7,527 bases of DNA from JAHFUI01 sp041485905 (GCA_041485905.1 JBGPKK010000218.1:1-7527); one strand, 5' to 3'; shown: positions 1 to 7,348, numbered from the stretch's first letter. Translations and numbers: made by a program. The notes: generated from the sequence alone by a model not told the origin.

Positions 1-1
1 C

Positions 2-2053
2 TCGGTTCAGCAGTCGATGCTGACGGGCGAATCGCTGCCAGTCGACAAGATGGCGTGTCCAGCGGATGCCCCGAGCGAGACAGGGCCGGGAGCGCCACAT
101 CTCGTCTTCCTTGGCACCTCCGTGGTGAGTGGGACGGGCACCGCTCTCGTCATCGCCACCGGGCCGACGACGCTCTTCGGCGACATCGCCACGCGGCTGA
201 CCGCACGCGTGCCGGAAACCGAGTTCGAACATGGTCTGCGCCGGTTCAGCCTGCTTATTCTCCGAACGACCGTCGTTCTCGTGCTGTTCATTCTGCTCGT
301 GGGCATCGCCCTCAAGCACAATCCGTTCGAATCGCTGCTCTTCGCGGTCGCGCTGGGCGTCGGCCTCACTCCAGAATTCCTTCCGATGATCGCCTCGGTC
401 ACCCTCACGGATGGGGCGATCCGGATGGCGCGAGAAAAGGTCATCGTGAAGCAGTTGCCCGCGATTCAAAATCTTGGCAGCATCGACATTCTCTGTAGCG
501 ACAAGACGGGCACGCTGACGAGCGGCCAGATGCGTCTGGACGGCGCGTTCGATTCGACGGGAGGCCCTTCCGATCGCGTGTTCACGCTCGCGTACGTCAA
601 CAGCCGGTTCGAAACCGGCATTCGAAGCCCGCTCGACGCCGCCGTTCTGCAGCACGGCGAGGTCGACGTCAGTGGCTATCGGAAGGTCGATGAGATTCCG
701 TTCGACTTCGAGCGGCGCCGCCTCTCGATCGTCGTCGAGTCGCCCGATGGGGCCGGGCGCGGGCGGCTCCTCGTCACCAAGGGCGCGCCTGAGCCGATTC
801 TGGCGCTGTCAACCGCATGCGAATGCGGTGGCGAGGTGCGGTCGTTTGACGACTCGACACGGCGCGCGTGTGCCGCGGTCTACGAGAAGATGAGCGCGGA
901 CGGTCTCCGGGTGCTCGCCATCGCCTATCGGTGGATGGAGCCGCGAGACGCGTACTCGCGGACCGACGAGACCGATCTGGTGCTCGCCGGATTCATCAGC
1001 TTCGCCGATCCGGTTCTCGGGGATGCCGCGGACACGATTGCCGACCTCAAGCGCGACGGCGTCACCGTGAAGATTCTGACCGGTGACAACGATCTGGTCG
1101 CCCGCCACGTCTGTCGGCAAGTTGGATTGGACGATCAGCGGATCGTTTCGGGAGACGAGATCGCGCGCATGGACGATGCGGCGCTTGGGCACACCGCCGA
1201 GCAGGCGTCCGTGTTCACGCGCGTCTCTCCGGCGCAGAAGAACCGGATCATCCTCGCCCTCAAACGACGAGGCCACGTCGTCGGCTTCCTGGGCGACGGC
1301 ATCAACGACGCGCCCTCGCTTCACACGGCCGACGTCGGCATTTCGGTGTTGACGGCGACCGATGTGGCTCGAGACGCGGCCGGCATCATCCTGGGCCAGC
1401 CGGGCCTGCGCGTGCTGCATCGCGGCATCATCGAAGGGCGTCGCGCCTCCGGGAACATGATGAAGTATTTGTTGATGGGCACCAGCTCGAACTTCGGCAA
1501 CATGTTCAGCATGGCTGCCGCGTCGATGTTCTTGCCGTTCCTCCCGATGCTCCCGACGCAGATTCTCCTGAACAACTTCCTCTATGACGTCGCCCAGATC
1601 GCGATTCCCACCGACAACGTCGATGCCTCCTATGTGCAACGGCCCCAACGCTGGGATATGCGCGTCATCCGCGACTTCATGGTCTTTATCGGGCCGATCA
1701 GCTCGGTCTTCGACTTCCTCACGTTTTTCGTGCTGTTGCACTACTTTCGCGCGAGCGAACCGTTGTTCCACACGGGGTGGTTCGTCGAATCGTTGGCGAC
1801 GCAGACGCTCGTGCTCTTTGTCATTCGGACGATGGGCAATCCACTCCGGAGTCGGCCGAGTCGCTCCCTGGTAGCGACCACGTTGGCGGTCGTGGCCGTT
1901 GGCGTAACGCTTCCCGCGACGCCACTGGCGGATGTTCTTGGGTTGACCCTGCTGCCCGCATCGTATTTCGGCTTTCTGCTCCCGGCGACGCTGACGTATC
2001 TGGTGCTGGTCGACGCCGCGAAGCGGCAACTGGTGCGGCGGATGCGACTTTGA
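2..2053 (+). CDS. mgtA: Magnesium-translocating P-type ATPase (MgtA-like, P3B), 5' partial
   Basis: Inner-membrane ATPase predicted to import Mg2+ using ATP. The frame is open from base 2, so the start and roughly the first 210 residues (by comparison with MgtA of about 900 residues) lie outside the window. Visible parts in order: actuator-domain TGES loop (bases 23-34); membrane helices near residues 78-99 and 105-131 (counting from the Met at base 17), the second holding the LTPEFLPM segment typical of MgtA/MgtB; the phosphorylation motif DKTGTLT with the catalytic Asp at bases 500-502; the nucleotide-binding KGAPE (779-793); the TGD hinge (1079-1087); GDGINDAP (1292-1315); then about six C-terminal helices, with NNFLYDVAQIAIPTDNVD in the M6 region resembling the MgtA equivalent. 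All core catalytic motifs are intact, so the enzyme looks functional. P3B assignment rests on the M4 and M6 motifs rather than on a search; other P-type classes have different M4 motifs. No Mg2+-sensing leader can be judged because the 5' end is missing. Confidence 0.95.
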   Translation, partial: SVQQSMLTGESLPVDKMACPADAPSETGPGAPHLVFLGTSVVSGTGTALVIATGPTTLFGDIATRLTARVPETEFEHGLRRFSLLILRTTVVLVLFILLVGIALKHNPFESLLFAVALGVGLTPEFLPMIASVTLTDGAIRMAREKVIVKQLPAIQNLGSIDILCSDKTGTLTSGQMRLDGAFDSTGGPSDRVFTLAYVNSRFETGIRSPLDAAVLQHGEVDVSGYRKVDEIPFDFERRRLSIVVESPDGAGRGRLLVTKGAPEPILALSTACECGGEVRSFDDSTRRACAAVYEKMSADGLRVLAIAYRWMEPRDAYSRTDETDLVLAGFISFADPVLGDAADTIADLKRDGVTVKILTGDNDLVARHVCRQVGLDDQRIVSGDEIARMDDAALGHTAEQASVFTRVSPAQKNRIILALKRRGHVVGFLGDGINDAPSLHTADVGISVLTATDVARDAAGIILGQPGLRVLHRGIIEGRRASGNMMKYLLMGTSSNFGNMFSMAAASMFLPFLPMLPTQILLNNFLYDVAQIAIPTDNVDASYVQRPQRWDMRVIRDFMVFIGPISSVFDFLTFFVLLHYFRASEPLFHTGWFVESLATQTLVLFVIRTMGNPLRSRPSRSLVATTLAVVAVGVTLPATPLADVLGLTLLPASYFGFLLPATLTYLVLVDAAKRQLVRRMRL

Positions 2054-2058
2054 TCTCG

Positions 2059-2101
2059 GTGTTCGACCGCCGGTGCGTTGGGTCGAACCGACCTCCGGCG
2101 G
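2059..2101 (+). terminator. Competing hairpins just after the ATPase stop codon
   Basis: Starting six bases after the stop, gttcgacc (2061-2068) pairs perfectly with ggtcgaac (2081-2088), giving an 8-bp stem with a 12-base loop. An alternative 7-bp stem pairs ccgccgg (2067-2073) with ccggcgg (2095-2101); it uses the loop and part of the first stem, so the two cannot form together. There is no T-run after either stem, so this is not a classical intrinsic terminator. Position makes transcription end or 3'-end stabilisation the most likely role, which is inference. Confidence 0.4.
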
Positions 2102-2214
2102 CCTATCGTCCTGCGAAAGGCACAGAAATTTGGGTTGCGCTGAGTGTGTGTGGGCGGGTTCCGGCCCACCTCGGCTATGCCGATTCGCTCACGCTTCGCT
2201 AAGATCCTGAACCG

Positions 2215-2796
2215 ATGACGCGAGGCTCACGCAGGACGCCGCTGCCAGTCGGAAGGCTGCCCCTCGACCAGCTACAGTCGCTCCTCACGTATCTTCCGCG
2301 GCGCAACCCTCGCCTCATCATCGAGGGCACCGCGATTCTCGCGCGTGAGAAGAAGGAGCGCTTGCGTGGGCGAGTCGACGTCGATCTGTTGGCCCGCGCC
2401 GAGAGGTTCCTGTTCGACCCCGGCATCAGCGTCGTCAGCGCGGCGGTCGCAGGCACCTTCATTCCAGCGGCGAGTTCGGGCGGAAACAGCAAACCTCCGC
2501 AGCGGCTACGTTTTTCGTCAGGCGACAGGCGTGTCACGCGCTTCGTTTTCGGTAGTCGTTGCCGAGGGTCGCCTTCGCGGGGTGCGGATGATGACCGGTC
2601 GTCAGGCGTGCGTAGTGTCCGTCCGACTTCACGCACAGAAACTTCTCGTCCACGAGCAAGTCGAGCACCATCTGGCACATCGTCCGCTCGATGCCGCACA
2701 GACGTTGCACCTGTTCGAGTTTCAGGCGTAAACCCGGCATTTCCAAAAACTCAGCCCGGAGACGCGTCTCCGCACCGTCGGCGCGGAGACGCTTGA
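2215..2796 (+). CDS. Unrecognised reading frame; doubtful, possibly a truncated gene
   Basis: I do not recognise this protein. An in-frame stop sits four codons upstream (2200-2202), so ATG 2215 is the first possible ATG start, but no clear Shine-Dalgarno precedes it. The first 85 or so codons (to about base 2475) show the strong G/C third-position bias of the neighbouring genes and a plausible soluble, helix-prone composition, for example LDQLQSLLTYLPRR and VDVDLLARAERFLFDPG. After that the third-position bias weakens and the product becomes Arg/Ser-rich and low-quality, and the frame runs antisense through most of the well-supported small gene ending at 2534. The likely readings are a gene remnant whose 3' part has been lost, or a chance open frame in GC-rich DNA. 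If real, the true end is probably before 2534, which would need a frameshift or sequence error. Confidence 0.25.
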   Translation: MTRGSRRTPLPVGRLPLDQLQSLLTYLPRRNPRLIIEGTAILAREKKERLRGRVDVDLLARAERFLFDPGISVVSAAVAGTFIPAASSGGNSKPPQRLRFSSGDRRVTRFVFGSRCRGSPSRGADDDRSSGVRSVRPTSRTETSRPRASRAPSGTSSARCRTDVAPVRVSGVNPAFPKTQPGDASPHRRRGDA

Positions 2797-2818
2797 CCAC
2801 GTCATCAATCGTTCTCAT
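2534..2818 (-). CDS. Small winged-helix-like protein, possible regulator (94 aa)
   Basis: Hypothetical 94-residue cytoplasmic protein. The ATG (2816-2818) is preceded by GAGGG five bases upstream, a good ribosome site. Residues about 23-72 read like a compact winged helix: EFLEMPGLRL, then a helix-turn-helix-like stretch (LEQVQRLCGIERTMCQMVLDLLVDEKFL), then a short DGHYARL hairpin like a wing. I recall similar small proteins annotated as hypothetical in acidobacterial genomes, but this is memory, not a search. It lies 24 bases after the HdeD-like gene on the same strand, so co-transcription is very likely. Oddities: RLRA occurs twice (residues 10-13 and 19-22), from a 9-bp DNA repeat spaced 27 bases apart, suggesting a small in-frame duplication. 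The tail after residue 73 is His/Pro/Lys-rich and probably disordered. DNA binding is inferred from fold style only. Confidence 0.8.
   Translation of the reverse strand: MRTIDDVVKRLRADGAETRLRAEFLEMPGLRLKLEQVQRLCGIERTMCQMVLDLLVDEKFLCVKSDGHYARLTTGHHPHPAKATLGNDYRKRSA
2757..2792. repeat. 16-bp palindrome plus a third copy of its arm
   Basis: Bases 2757-2772 form a perfect 16-bp palindrome (cggagacg/cgtctccg). The arm cggagacgc recurs at 2784-2792, in direct orientation relative to 2757-2765 and offset by 27 bases. The inverted pair 2765-2773 and 2783-2791 could form a 9-bp hairpin with a 9-base loop in the mRNA. All of it lies inside the small winged-helix gene near its 5' end and encodes the repeated RLRA. 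The offset is a multiple of three, as expected for a tolerated in-frame duplication. Confidence 0.6.
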
Positions 2819-2842
2819 GATGACCCTCAGTGAAGCAGCCCC

Positions 2843-3403
2843 TCAAACGGTCGCCGGCGGTGGCAGAACCGGGCTCCAGGTCCGGATGTTCAACGCGAGG
2901 GCCAGCAGCAACGTGCCGGAGACGATCGCGTACCCGCCGATGATCCAAATGAATGCGACGCTGCCCGAGTCCGGTTGCAGGGCGACCATCGCACCGAACA
3001 GCAGCGAAAGAACGCCGCTCACGCCAAGCAGCCATTCGCCCTTCACCATTGGGCCGTTGACCATCCGCCGGAGGCTGAGCGCGCCCACCAGCTCGAGGGC
3101 GCCCGTCACGAAGGCCCACGCCACAATCAAGTATACAAACCACATCTGCGCGATTGGCGGGTAGAGGACCGTCACCAGTCCCACGGCCCCCCCCGTCACG
3201 CCTTCCAGGAAGAGGGACAGCCAGTTGACCGAGAGGCCAGCTCCCATTGTGAAGAGGCCGTCGGCGAGGGCGAACACGCCGAAGAACGAGACGAGCCACA
3301 CCAGAGTTCTCTCGGGCGCGAGGAACGCCGCAACGCCGAACGCCACTGCCACGATGCCACGTGCCGCCACGATCCACCATCGTCGGATTAGTTGATCGAA
3401 CAT
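2843..3403 (-). CDS. HdeD-family (DUF308) six-helix membrane protein
   Basis: Predicted integral inner-membrane protein of 186 residues, close to the usual HdeD length of about 190. Six hydrophobic segments are visible near residues 11-29, 33-55, 61-81, 87-109, 124-142 and 149-171, spaced as paired helices with the internal Gly/Ala-rich pattern of DUF308 proteins. In E. coli, HdeD is linked to acid resistance at high cell density; most members elsewhere have no proven function, so acid resistance here is an inference. The start at ATG 3401-3403 is chosen because GGAGG lies five bases upstream and the protein then begins directly before helix 1; the open frame runs further upstream to 3745, but that part is Arg/Pro-rich and overlaps the divergent promoter and gene. 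First gene of an operon with the small winged-helix-like protein downstream. Confidence 0.9.
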   Translation of the reverse strand: MFDQLIRRWWIVAARGIVAVAFGVAAFLAPERTLVWLVSFFGVFALADGLFTMGAGLSVNWLSLFLEGVTGGAVGLVTVLYPPIAQMWFVYLIVAWAFVTGALELVGALSLRRMVNGPMVKGEWLLGVSGVLSLLFGAMVALQPDSGSVAFIWIIGGYAIVSGTLLLALALNIRTWSPVLPPPATV

Positions 3404-3609
3404 CACAACCTCCCCGCGCTCTGCTGCTGCGCAGCCAGCTATGACGAGAGCAAAATTCGGACCAAACCAAGTGGCCCGGCACACAGGTAGATGCGGGAAA
3501 AGGGCGCCGGCCAGGCGCCACGTCTTACATCGCGCGGGCGCGGTATCGTCTTGACATGCTGATCCATTGAACCGATCATTCATGCTTCGCGGTTGCAGTG
3601 GAGCGCTGG
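3404..3609. promoter_or_regulatory. Divergent intergenic control region
   Basis: About 200 bases separate the leftward HdeD-like gene from the rightward protease-like gene. Besides the rightward promoter listed separately, it holds the HdeD ribosome site (ggaggttgtg before the ATG), a 10-bp palindrome gctgcgcagc (3426-3435) that would lie in the HdeD leader, and two GGCGCC palindromes (3503-3508 and 3514-3519) separated by five bases that can pair as a short hairpin. I could not find a convincing -35/-10 pair for the leftward operon. No small gene is supported here. Confidence 0.5.
3551..3579 (+). promoter_or_regulatory. Sigma-70-like promoter for the protease-like gene
   Basis: A consensus -35 TTGACA (3551-3556) is followed after exactly 17 bases by GATCAT (3574-3579), four of six matches to TATAAT. 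Transcription would begin near 3586, leaving a leader of about 24 bases before ATG 3610. That geometry favours ATG 3610 over GTG 3598, which would be only about 12 bases into the message. No operator is evident. Confidence 0.5.
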
Positions 3610-4356
3610 ATGCGTCGACGAATCGTAGTGGGGGCAAGCAGCTTGATATGGGTCGCCGCGGCGAGCCTTCAGGCGGCGCCTCTTCGTGTCGGCTTGCATG
3701 TTGTCGTTCGCACGCCCGTGCCCGCGGACGTCCTGCGCGGCGCAATGGCCGAAGCCGCGCGTGTGTGGGCGCCCTACGACGTGCTGCTTCAACAGGTGGA
3801 GACGTCGGAAGCGACCGGCATCGCTGGCGATGTCATGGCGCTCGCGGTGGTCATCGACGAGGACGCCACGACCGGCGAGGGGGAAGACGGCGTCGGCGCG
3901 ATCCGCTTCGGTCGAGATGGTGCTCCGGCTTCAACCGTTGTCGTTCACTACCATCCTGTCAGGCGCCTTGCTCTCGGCGCGCAGGTGTTGGGGTCGAACG
4001 CCTCCCGCTGGCCGGACCGCCTCCGGGCCGATGTGATCGGCCGCGCGTTGGGCCGGGCGCTCGCGCATGAAATCGGCCATTTCATGCTGGGGTGGTCCAC
4101 GCACGCGAGAACCGGACTGATGCGTGCAAAACATCACGCGTCGGCCCTCGCCGACCCGAGCCTGAAAGGGTTTGCGCTGACTGACATCGATCTCGCACGC
4201 CTGCGGATCGTGAACGCCGCGCGGGCGCCGGCGTTTGCCGGCGCCGCCGCATCGACAGAAACTCCGCCGGTCGCCGATCACGCTGCGGCTTCCAACTCGG
4301 GACACGAGCGGAGAGGCCACCGACGTGGCCTCTCCACCCCGTTGCCGGACGGCTAG
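3610..4356 (+). CDS. Secreted zinc metalloprotease-like protein (HEIGH motif)
   Basis: Predicted exported protein of 248 residues resembling a zinc-dependent peptidase. Residues 1-20 or so form a Sec-type signal peptide: basic MRRR, hydrophobic core, and an LQA-A cleavage candidate. The key region is HEIGH with H153, E154 and H157, then H165 and an RTGLM segment with M171. This recalls the metzincin arrangement of HExxH, a third His ligand and a Met-turn, but the third His is eight residues after the second instead of six, so it is not a textbook metzincin. The fold N-terminal to the motif (an AEAARVWAPYDV helix and VVVHYHP strand) is compatible with a small peptidase domain. The last 45 or so residues are Ala/Ser/Arg-rich and probably disordered. 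ATG 3610 is preferred because GGAG lies six bases upstream and the basic residues start the signal peptide at once; GTG 3598 is the alternative. Substrate unknown; proteolysis is inferred from the motif. Convergent with the receptor gene, overlapping it by four bases. Confidence 0.75.
   Translation: MRRRIVVGASSLIWVAAASLQAAPLRVGLHVVVRTPVPADVLRGAMAEAARVWAPYDVLLQQVETSEATGIAGDVMALAVVIDEDATTGEGEDGVGAIRFGRDGAPASTVVVHYHPVRRLALGAQVLGSNASRWPDRLRADVIGRALGRALAHEIGHFMLGWSTHARTGLMRAKHHASALADPSLKGFALTDIDLARLRIVNAARAPAFAGAAASTETPPVADHAAASNSGHERRGHRRGLSTPLPDG
4310..4335. terminator. Perfect 11-bp stem hairpin between convergent genes
   Basis: Bases 4310-4320 (ggagaggccac) and 4325-4335 (gtggcctctcc) are perfectly complementary around the 4-base loop cgac. 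Relative to the receptor gene (-) the hairpin begins 18 bases past its stop, an ideal terminator position. Relative to the protease gene (+) it lies inside the coding sequence, ending 18 bases before its TAG and encoding the GHRRGLS part of the tail. No T-run follows on either strand, so action as an intrinsic terminator is uncertain; 3'-end protection or bidirectional attenuation are alternatives. Confidence 0.6.
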
Positions 4357-7313
4357 AACGAGAAGCGCACGCCGGCCCGAATCTGGCGTGGCGGCTGGAA
4401 TTGCGGCGGCGCGCCGCCGAGGACCTGCGTGACCGGCTTTCCGAAGTCGGGATTTGGCGCGCCGAATGTCATCTCTGTCCACTGGTCGTACATCAAGACC
4501 GTCTGGGTGTTGAACAGATTGAAGATGTCGGCGAGCAGCGTCACCGTGCGCGCGCCGCCCAGCTTCACCACGTAAGACGCCTGGAGATCGACGGCGCTTT
4601 GGAACGGCGTCCGTGTCATGAAGCCATCAATCGTCTGGATGCCGGAGCCGCGCGGCGCCTCCGGAATCTCGCCGCCGTTGCTGTAATTCGGGCTGGCCGC
4701 AAACGGCGTCAGCGGCGCCCCGGATGCGACGTTCAAGCCTAGCCCAAGGCCCAGCCCCATCGGCCAGGAGTAATTGCAGAACACCTTGCCCTGATGCGAC
4801 CGATCCAGCGGCAGGATGCCGTTGGTGTCGCCCAGATACCGGATGTCGCCACGATACCCGAACTGCGGCACGCCGATCGCCGTGTAGCTCGGGTCGTTGG
4901 TGGGGAAGTCGTACAGCGACGTGATGCCCGGATCCGACTGGCCGTTGTCGTCTCGGTAGAAGCCCTCGAAGTTTCCTCGCAGTCGCGACCATCGATACGA
5001 CGTGAGCATCGACCACCTGTTCGCGAAGCGGCGATTCAGCGTGAATTCCAGAGCGTGGTACTTGTGCACCGCATCGTCGAATGTCGCGCCGAGGAAGTTC
5101 GCCGCCGGGAATATCGCCGTGCTGTGTGACGGGTTGGTGAGGATGTACTCGACGCTCGCGAGGCCAGGCACGCCCAGATCGTAGGCGGCCATCGGCGCGT
5201 TCGCCACGTCCTCGAGCACGCGACCGATGTTGCGGTAGATGTACCGGACGCCGACGCTGGTGTGCGGCATCACCTCGCGCTCGAAGCCCAGCACGTACTC
5301 GTTGGTAGACGAGAGCTTGGCGTTCGGGTCGATCGTGTCGGCTCCGACGCCCGCCAGCACGAAATGATTCGTGATCTGGCCGCCGCCGGGGACCTGCGTC
5401 ACGACGCCGTTCGGGATTGGGCTGGTCACGTTGGCGTCGAAGTAGTCGGCCCGGCTCGTGCTGTCGTCCGCCGACAGGGCGCGGGCCGCGAGGTCGTTCG
5501 GTATCCGCGCGTAGTGGCGGCCGTAACTTCCGTAGAGTTTCGTCTTGCCGTCACCCACGACATCGAATGTCGCGCCGACGCGTGGCGCCCAGTTGTTCTT
5601 GAGCTCGAAGTCCGTGATGATCGTGCCGGCCAGCTTCTCCTGCTCGTACCGCAGCCCCGGATTGATGGTCAGCCGGTCGGTGACCTTCCAGGTGTCCTGC
5701 ACGAAGAAATCCATGTACTTCTGCAGCGTGGTGCGGCCGCTGTTGAAGTTCGCACGGGTGACCTCGTAGATCTTCCCGAAATTGACGTCCGGCAGGATGG
5801 TGATCTGTGCGCCGGTTGCCGTCGTCCGGCCGTCTGGCGCCGTGAACGTCGGTCCCGTGCGCTGGTTGACCTGGCTGTAGTTCACAGCGTCGTACTCGAA
5901 GCCGTACTTGATCTGGTGGTTGCCAACGATGTTCGTCGACTTGACCCCGTACTGGTTGTTGAGGCTGCGGTTGCCCGCCTCGTAAAAGCCGATGCCACCG
6001 GTAATGACAGCCGGGGTCACCGTCCTGTCGGTCACGCGCCAGTCGTTGACCGACGGCGTCTCGTTGATCCTGTTCAGCGCGCGTGCGTACGTGGCCTCGA
6101 CTAGCCAGTGGCTGTTGACCAATCCGTTGTAGCGGACGGTTTGGTTGTGTCCGCCATAGTCGAGCGAGCTGAATGACGCGGTGTTCGAGACGAGCAGCGA
6201 CGAGATGCGCTGCGGACCGTTCCGCCCGGTGGAGGGGTCGCCGAAGAGCGACGCGTCGATCCGATGCGAGTTGCCGACCTGCCAGGTCGCCTTGCTCGAA
6301 TACGTCAGCGTTTTCCGGACGCGGTCTACTTCGCCGAGTCGTTGCTGGAGCGGAAATCCCTCCGGCGCCTCGAACGTCCGCCTGTCCCAGCCCGGGTCGA
6401 CCGCGCCGAAGAAGAACAGTTTGTTCTTGACGATCGGGAAGCCCCCCTCGGCGCCGGCGTCGGTGAGCTGCGTCCGTTTCGTCTGTACGCTGCCGTTGAC
6501 CGTCTGGTACCCGGTCCAGGTGCCTTCGAGGTCCGAAGGACGCGCGTAGCCGAAGACCGATCCGCGGGCGACATTGCTGCCACTCTTCGTAATGACGTTC
6601 ATGATACCGCCGGTGGACTGTCCGAATTCGGCTTCGTAGCCGCCCGTCTTCACCTGCACTTCCTGCACGAAGTCGAATGGCATCGCGTTGCCGAGCGACC
6701 CGAACACGATCGAGTACGATCCGAGCGCGCCGTATCCGGTATTGGTGACGTTGACGCCATCGATGATGTACAGGTTGTCGAGACCGCTCCCGCCGCCAAT
6801 CGACGGATTCGCGCTGCCAGCGGTCCCTGAGCTGCTGACGCCTGGTGCCATGTAAAGTATGTCGCTGACGCGGCGGCCCACGGGCACCAGCTGGAGCAGC
6901 TCGTTCGGGATGTTTGCGCCGATTGTCGTCGTACTGGTGTCGACCACGTCGGGCGTCGCGATGATTTGAACCGTCTCGGTCACGCCGCCGAACTCCAGCT
7001 TCAGGCGCAAGTCGACTCTCTGGCCGAGCCCGACACTGATGTCCTTTCGCTCGACCGCCTGGAATCCCTGAAGCTCAGCGCGGACATCGTAAGTGCCGGG
7101 CGTGAGAAACGGGACGGTGAACCGCCCTTCGCCATCGCTTGCGACCGTCTTCGTTCCCTGAGGTCCGGCGATCGTGACCGTGGCGCCAGGGACCGCAAGA
7201 CCTTGGGCGTCGATGAGATGCCCGGTGATGGTTCCGGTCGTCTCCTGTCCGTGCGCGATCCCGCCGGCGACGAGCAGGAACGAGAGCAGCAACGCCGAAT
7301 GCTGAAGCCGCAT
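4353..7313 (-). CDS. TonB-dependent receptor, Oar-like, with carboxypeptidase-regulatory-like domain
   Basis: Complete outer-membrane receptor of 986 residues. Domains in order: signal peptide (about 1-23, ending AHGQ); a carboxypeptidase-regulatory-like beta-sandwich (about 24-119), with the family's VPGATVTI, DGEGRFTVPFLTPGTYDV and LQGF pattern; a plug domain (about 120-245) with NLYIIDGVNV, VQEVQVKTGGYEAEFG and GGIMNVITKSGSN; then a long beta-barrel ending VRFSF, the terminal Phe expected for BAM-inserted barrels. No typical TonB box stands out; VTETVQIIA before the plug is the nearest candidate. Such receptors take up ligands too large for porins, powered by TonB-ExbB-ExbD, none of which is in the window; no SusD-like partner is adjacent either, so the ligand cannot be guessed. 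The start is supported by GGAGGGG just upstream of ATG 7313. The barrel segment GLGLGLGLN is a short Gly-Leu repeat using different synonymous codons, so it is not a recent slippage product. Confidence 0.95.
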   Translation of the reverse strand: MRLQHSALLLSFLLVAGGIAHGQETTGTITGHLIDAQGLAVPGATVTIAGPQGTKTVASDGEGRFTVPFLTPGTYDVRAELQGFQAVERKDISVGLGQRVDLRLKLEFGGVTETVQIIATPDVVDTSTTTIGANIPNELLQLVPVGRRVSDILYMAPGVSSSGTAGSANPSIGGGSGLDNLYIIDGVNVTNTGYGALGSYSIVFGSLGNAMPFDFVQEVQVKTGGYEAEFGQSTGGIMNVITKSGSNVARGSVFGYARPSDLEGTWTGYQTVNGSVQTKRTQLTDAGAEGGFPIVKNKLFFFGAVDPGWDRRTFEAPEGFPLQQRLGEVDRVRKTLTYSSKATWQVGNSHRIDASLFGDPSTGRNGPQRISSLLVSNTASFSSLDYGGHNQTVRYNGLVNSHWLVEATYARALNRINETPSVNDWRVTDRTVTPAVITGGIGFYEAGNRSLNNQYGVKSTNIVGNHQIKYGFEYDAVNYSQVNQRTGPTFTAPDGRTTATGAQITILPDVNFGKIYEVTRANFNSGRTTLQKYMDFFVQDTWKVTDRLTINPGLRYEQEKLAGTIITDFELKNNWAPRVGATFDVVGDGKTKLYGSYGRHYARIPNDLAARALSADDSTSRADYFDANVTSPIPNGVVTQVPGGGQITNHFVLAGVGADTIDPNAKLSSTNEYVLGFEREVMPHTSVGVRYIYRNIGRVLEDVANAPMAAYDLGVPGLASVEYILTNPSHSTAIFPAANFLGATFDDAVHKYHALEFTLNRRFANRWSMLTSYRWSRLRGNFEGFYRDDNGQSDPGITSLYDFPTNDPSYTAIGVPQFGYRGDIRYLGDTNGILPLDRSHQGKVFCNYSWPMGLGLGLGLNVASGAPLTPFAASPNYSNGGEIPEAPRGSGIQTIDGFMTRTPFQSAVDLQASYVVKLGGARTVTLLADIFNLFNTQTVLMYDQWTEMTFGAPNPDFGKPVTQVLGGAPPQFQPPRQIRAGVRFSF

Positions 7314-7348
7314 AACCCCTCCGCTCCTCGAGAAAGTCCCCCCGGTTT

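Noticed and set aside
809..2029. 406-codon open frame on the minus strand inside the ATPase gene
   Set aside because: It is antisense to a gene with every P-type ATPase motif intact; the translation is rich in Arg, His, Glu and Asp with no recognisable domain, as expected for a shadow in GC-rich coding DNA.
2199..2699. 166-codon minus-strand frame overlapping the small winged-helix gene
   Set aside because: Arg/Ser/Pro-rich product, overlaps the better-supported gene at 2534-2818 in another frame, and lacks a recognisable domain.
3404..3745. Upstream extension of the HdeD-like frame to 3745
   Set aside because: The extra 114 residues are unlike HdeD proteins, overlap the divergent promoter and gene start, and the internal ATG at 3403 has a much better ribosome site.
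5262..6104. 280-codon open frame on the plus strand inside the receptor gene
   Set aside because: Antisense shadow of the TonB-dependent receptor; low-complexity Arg/Val/Asp-rich product and no ribosome site.
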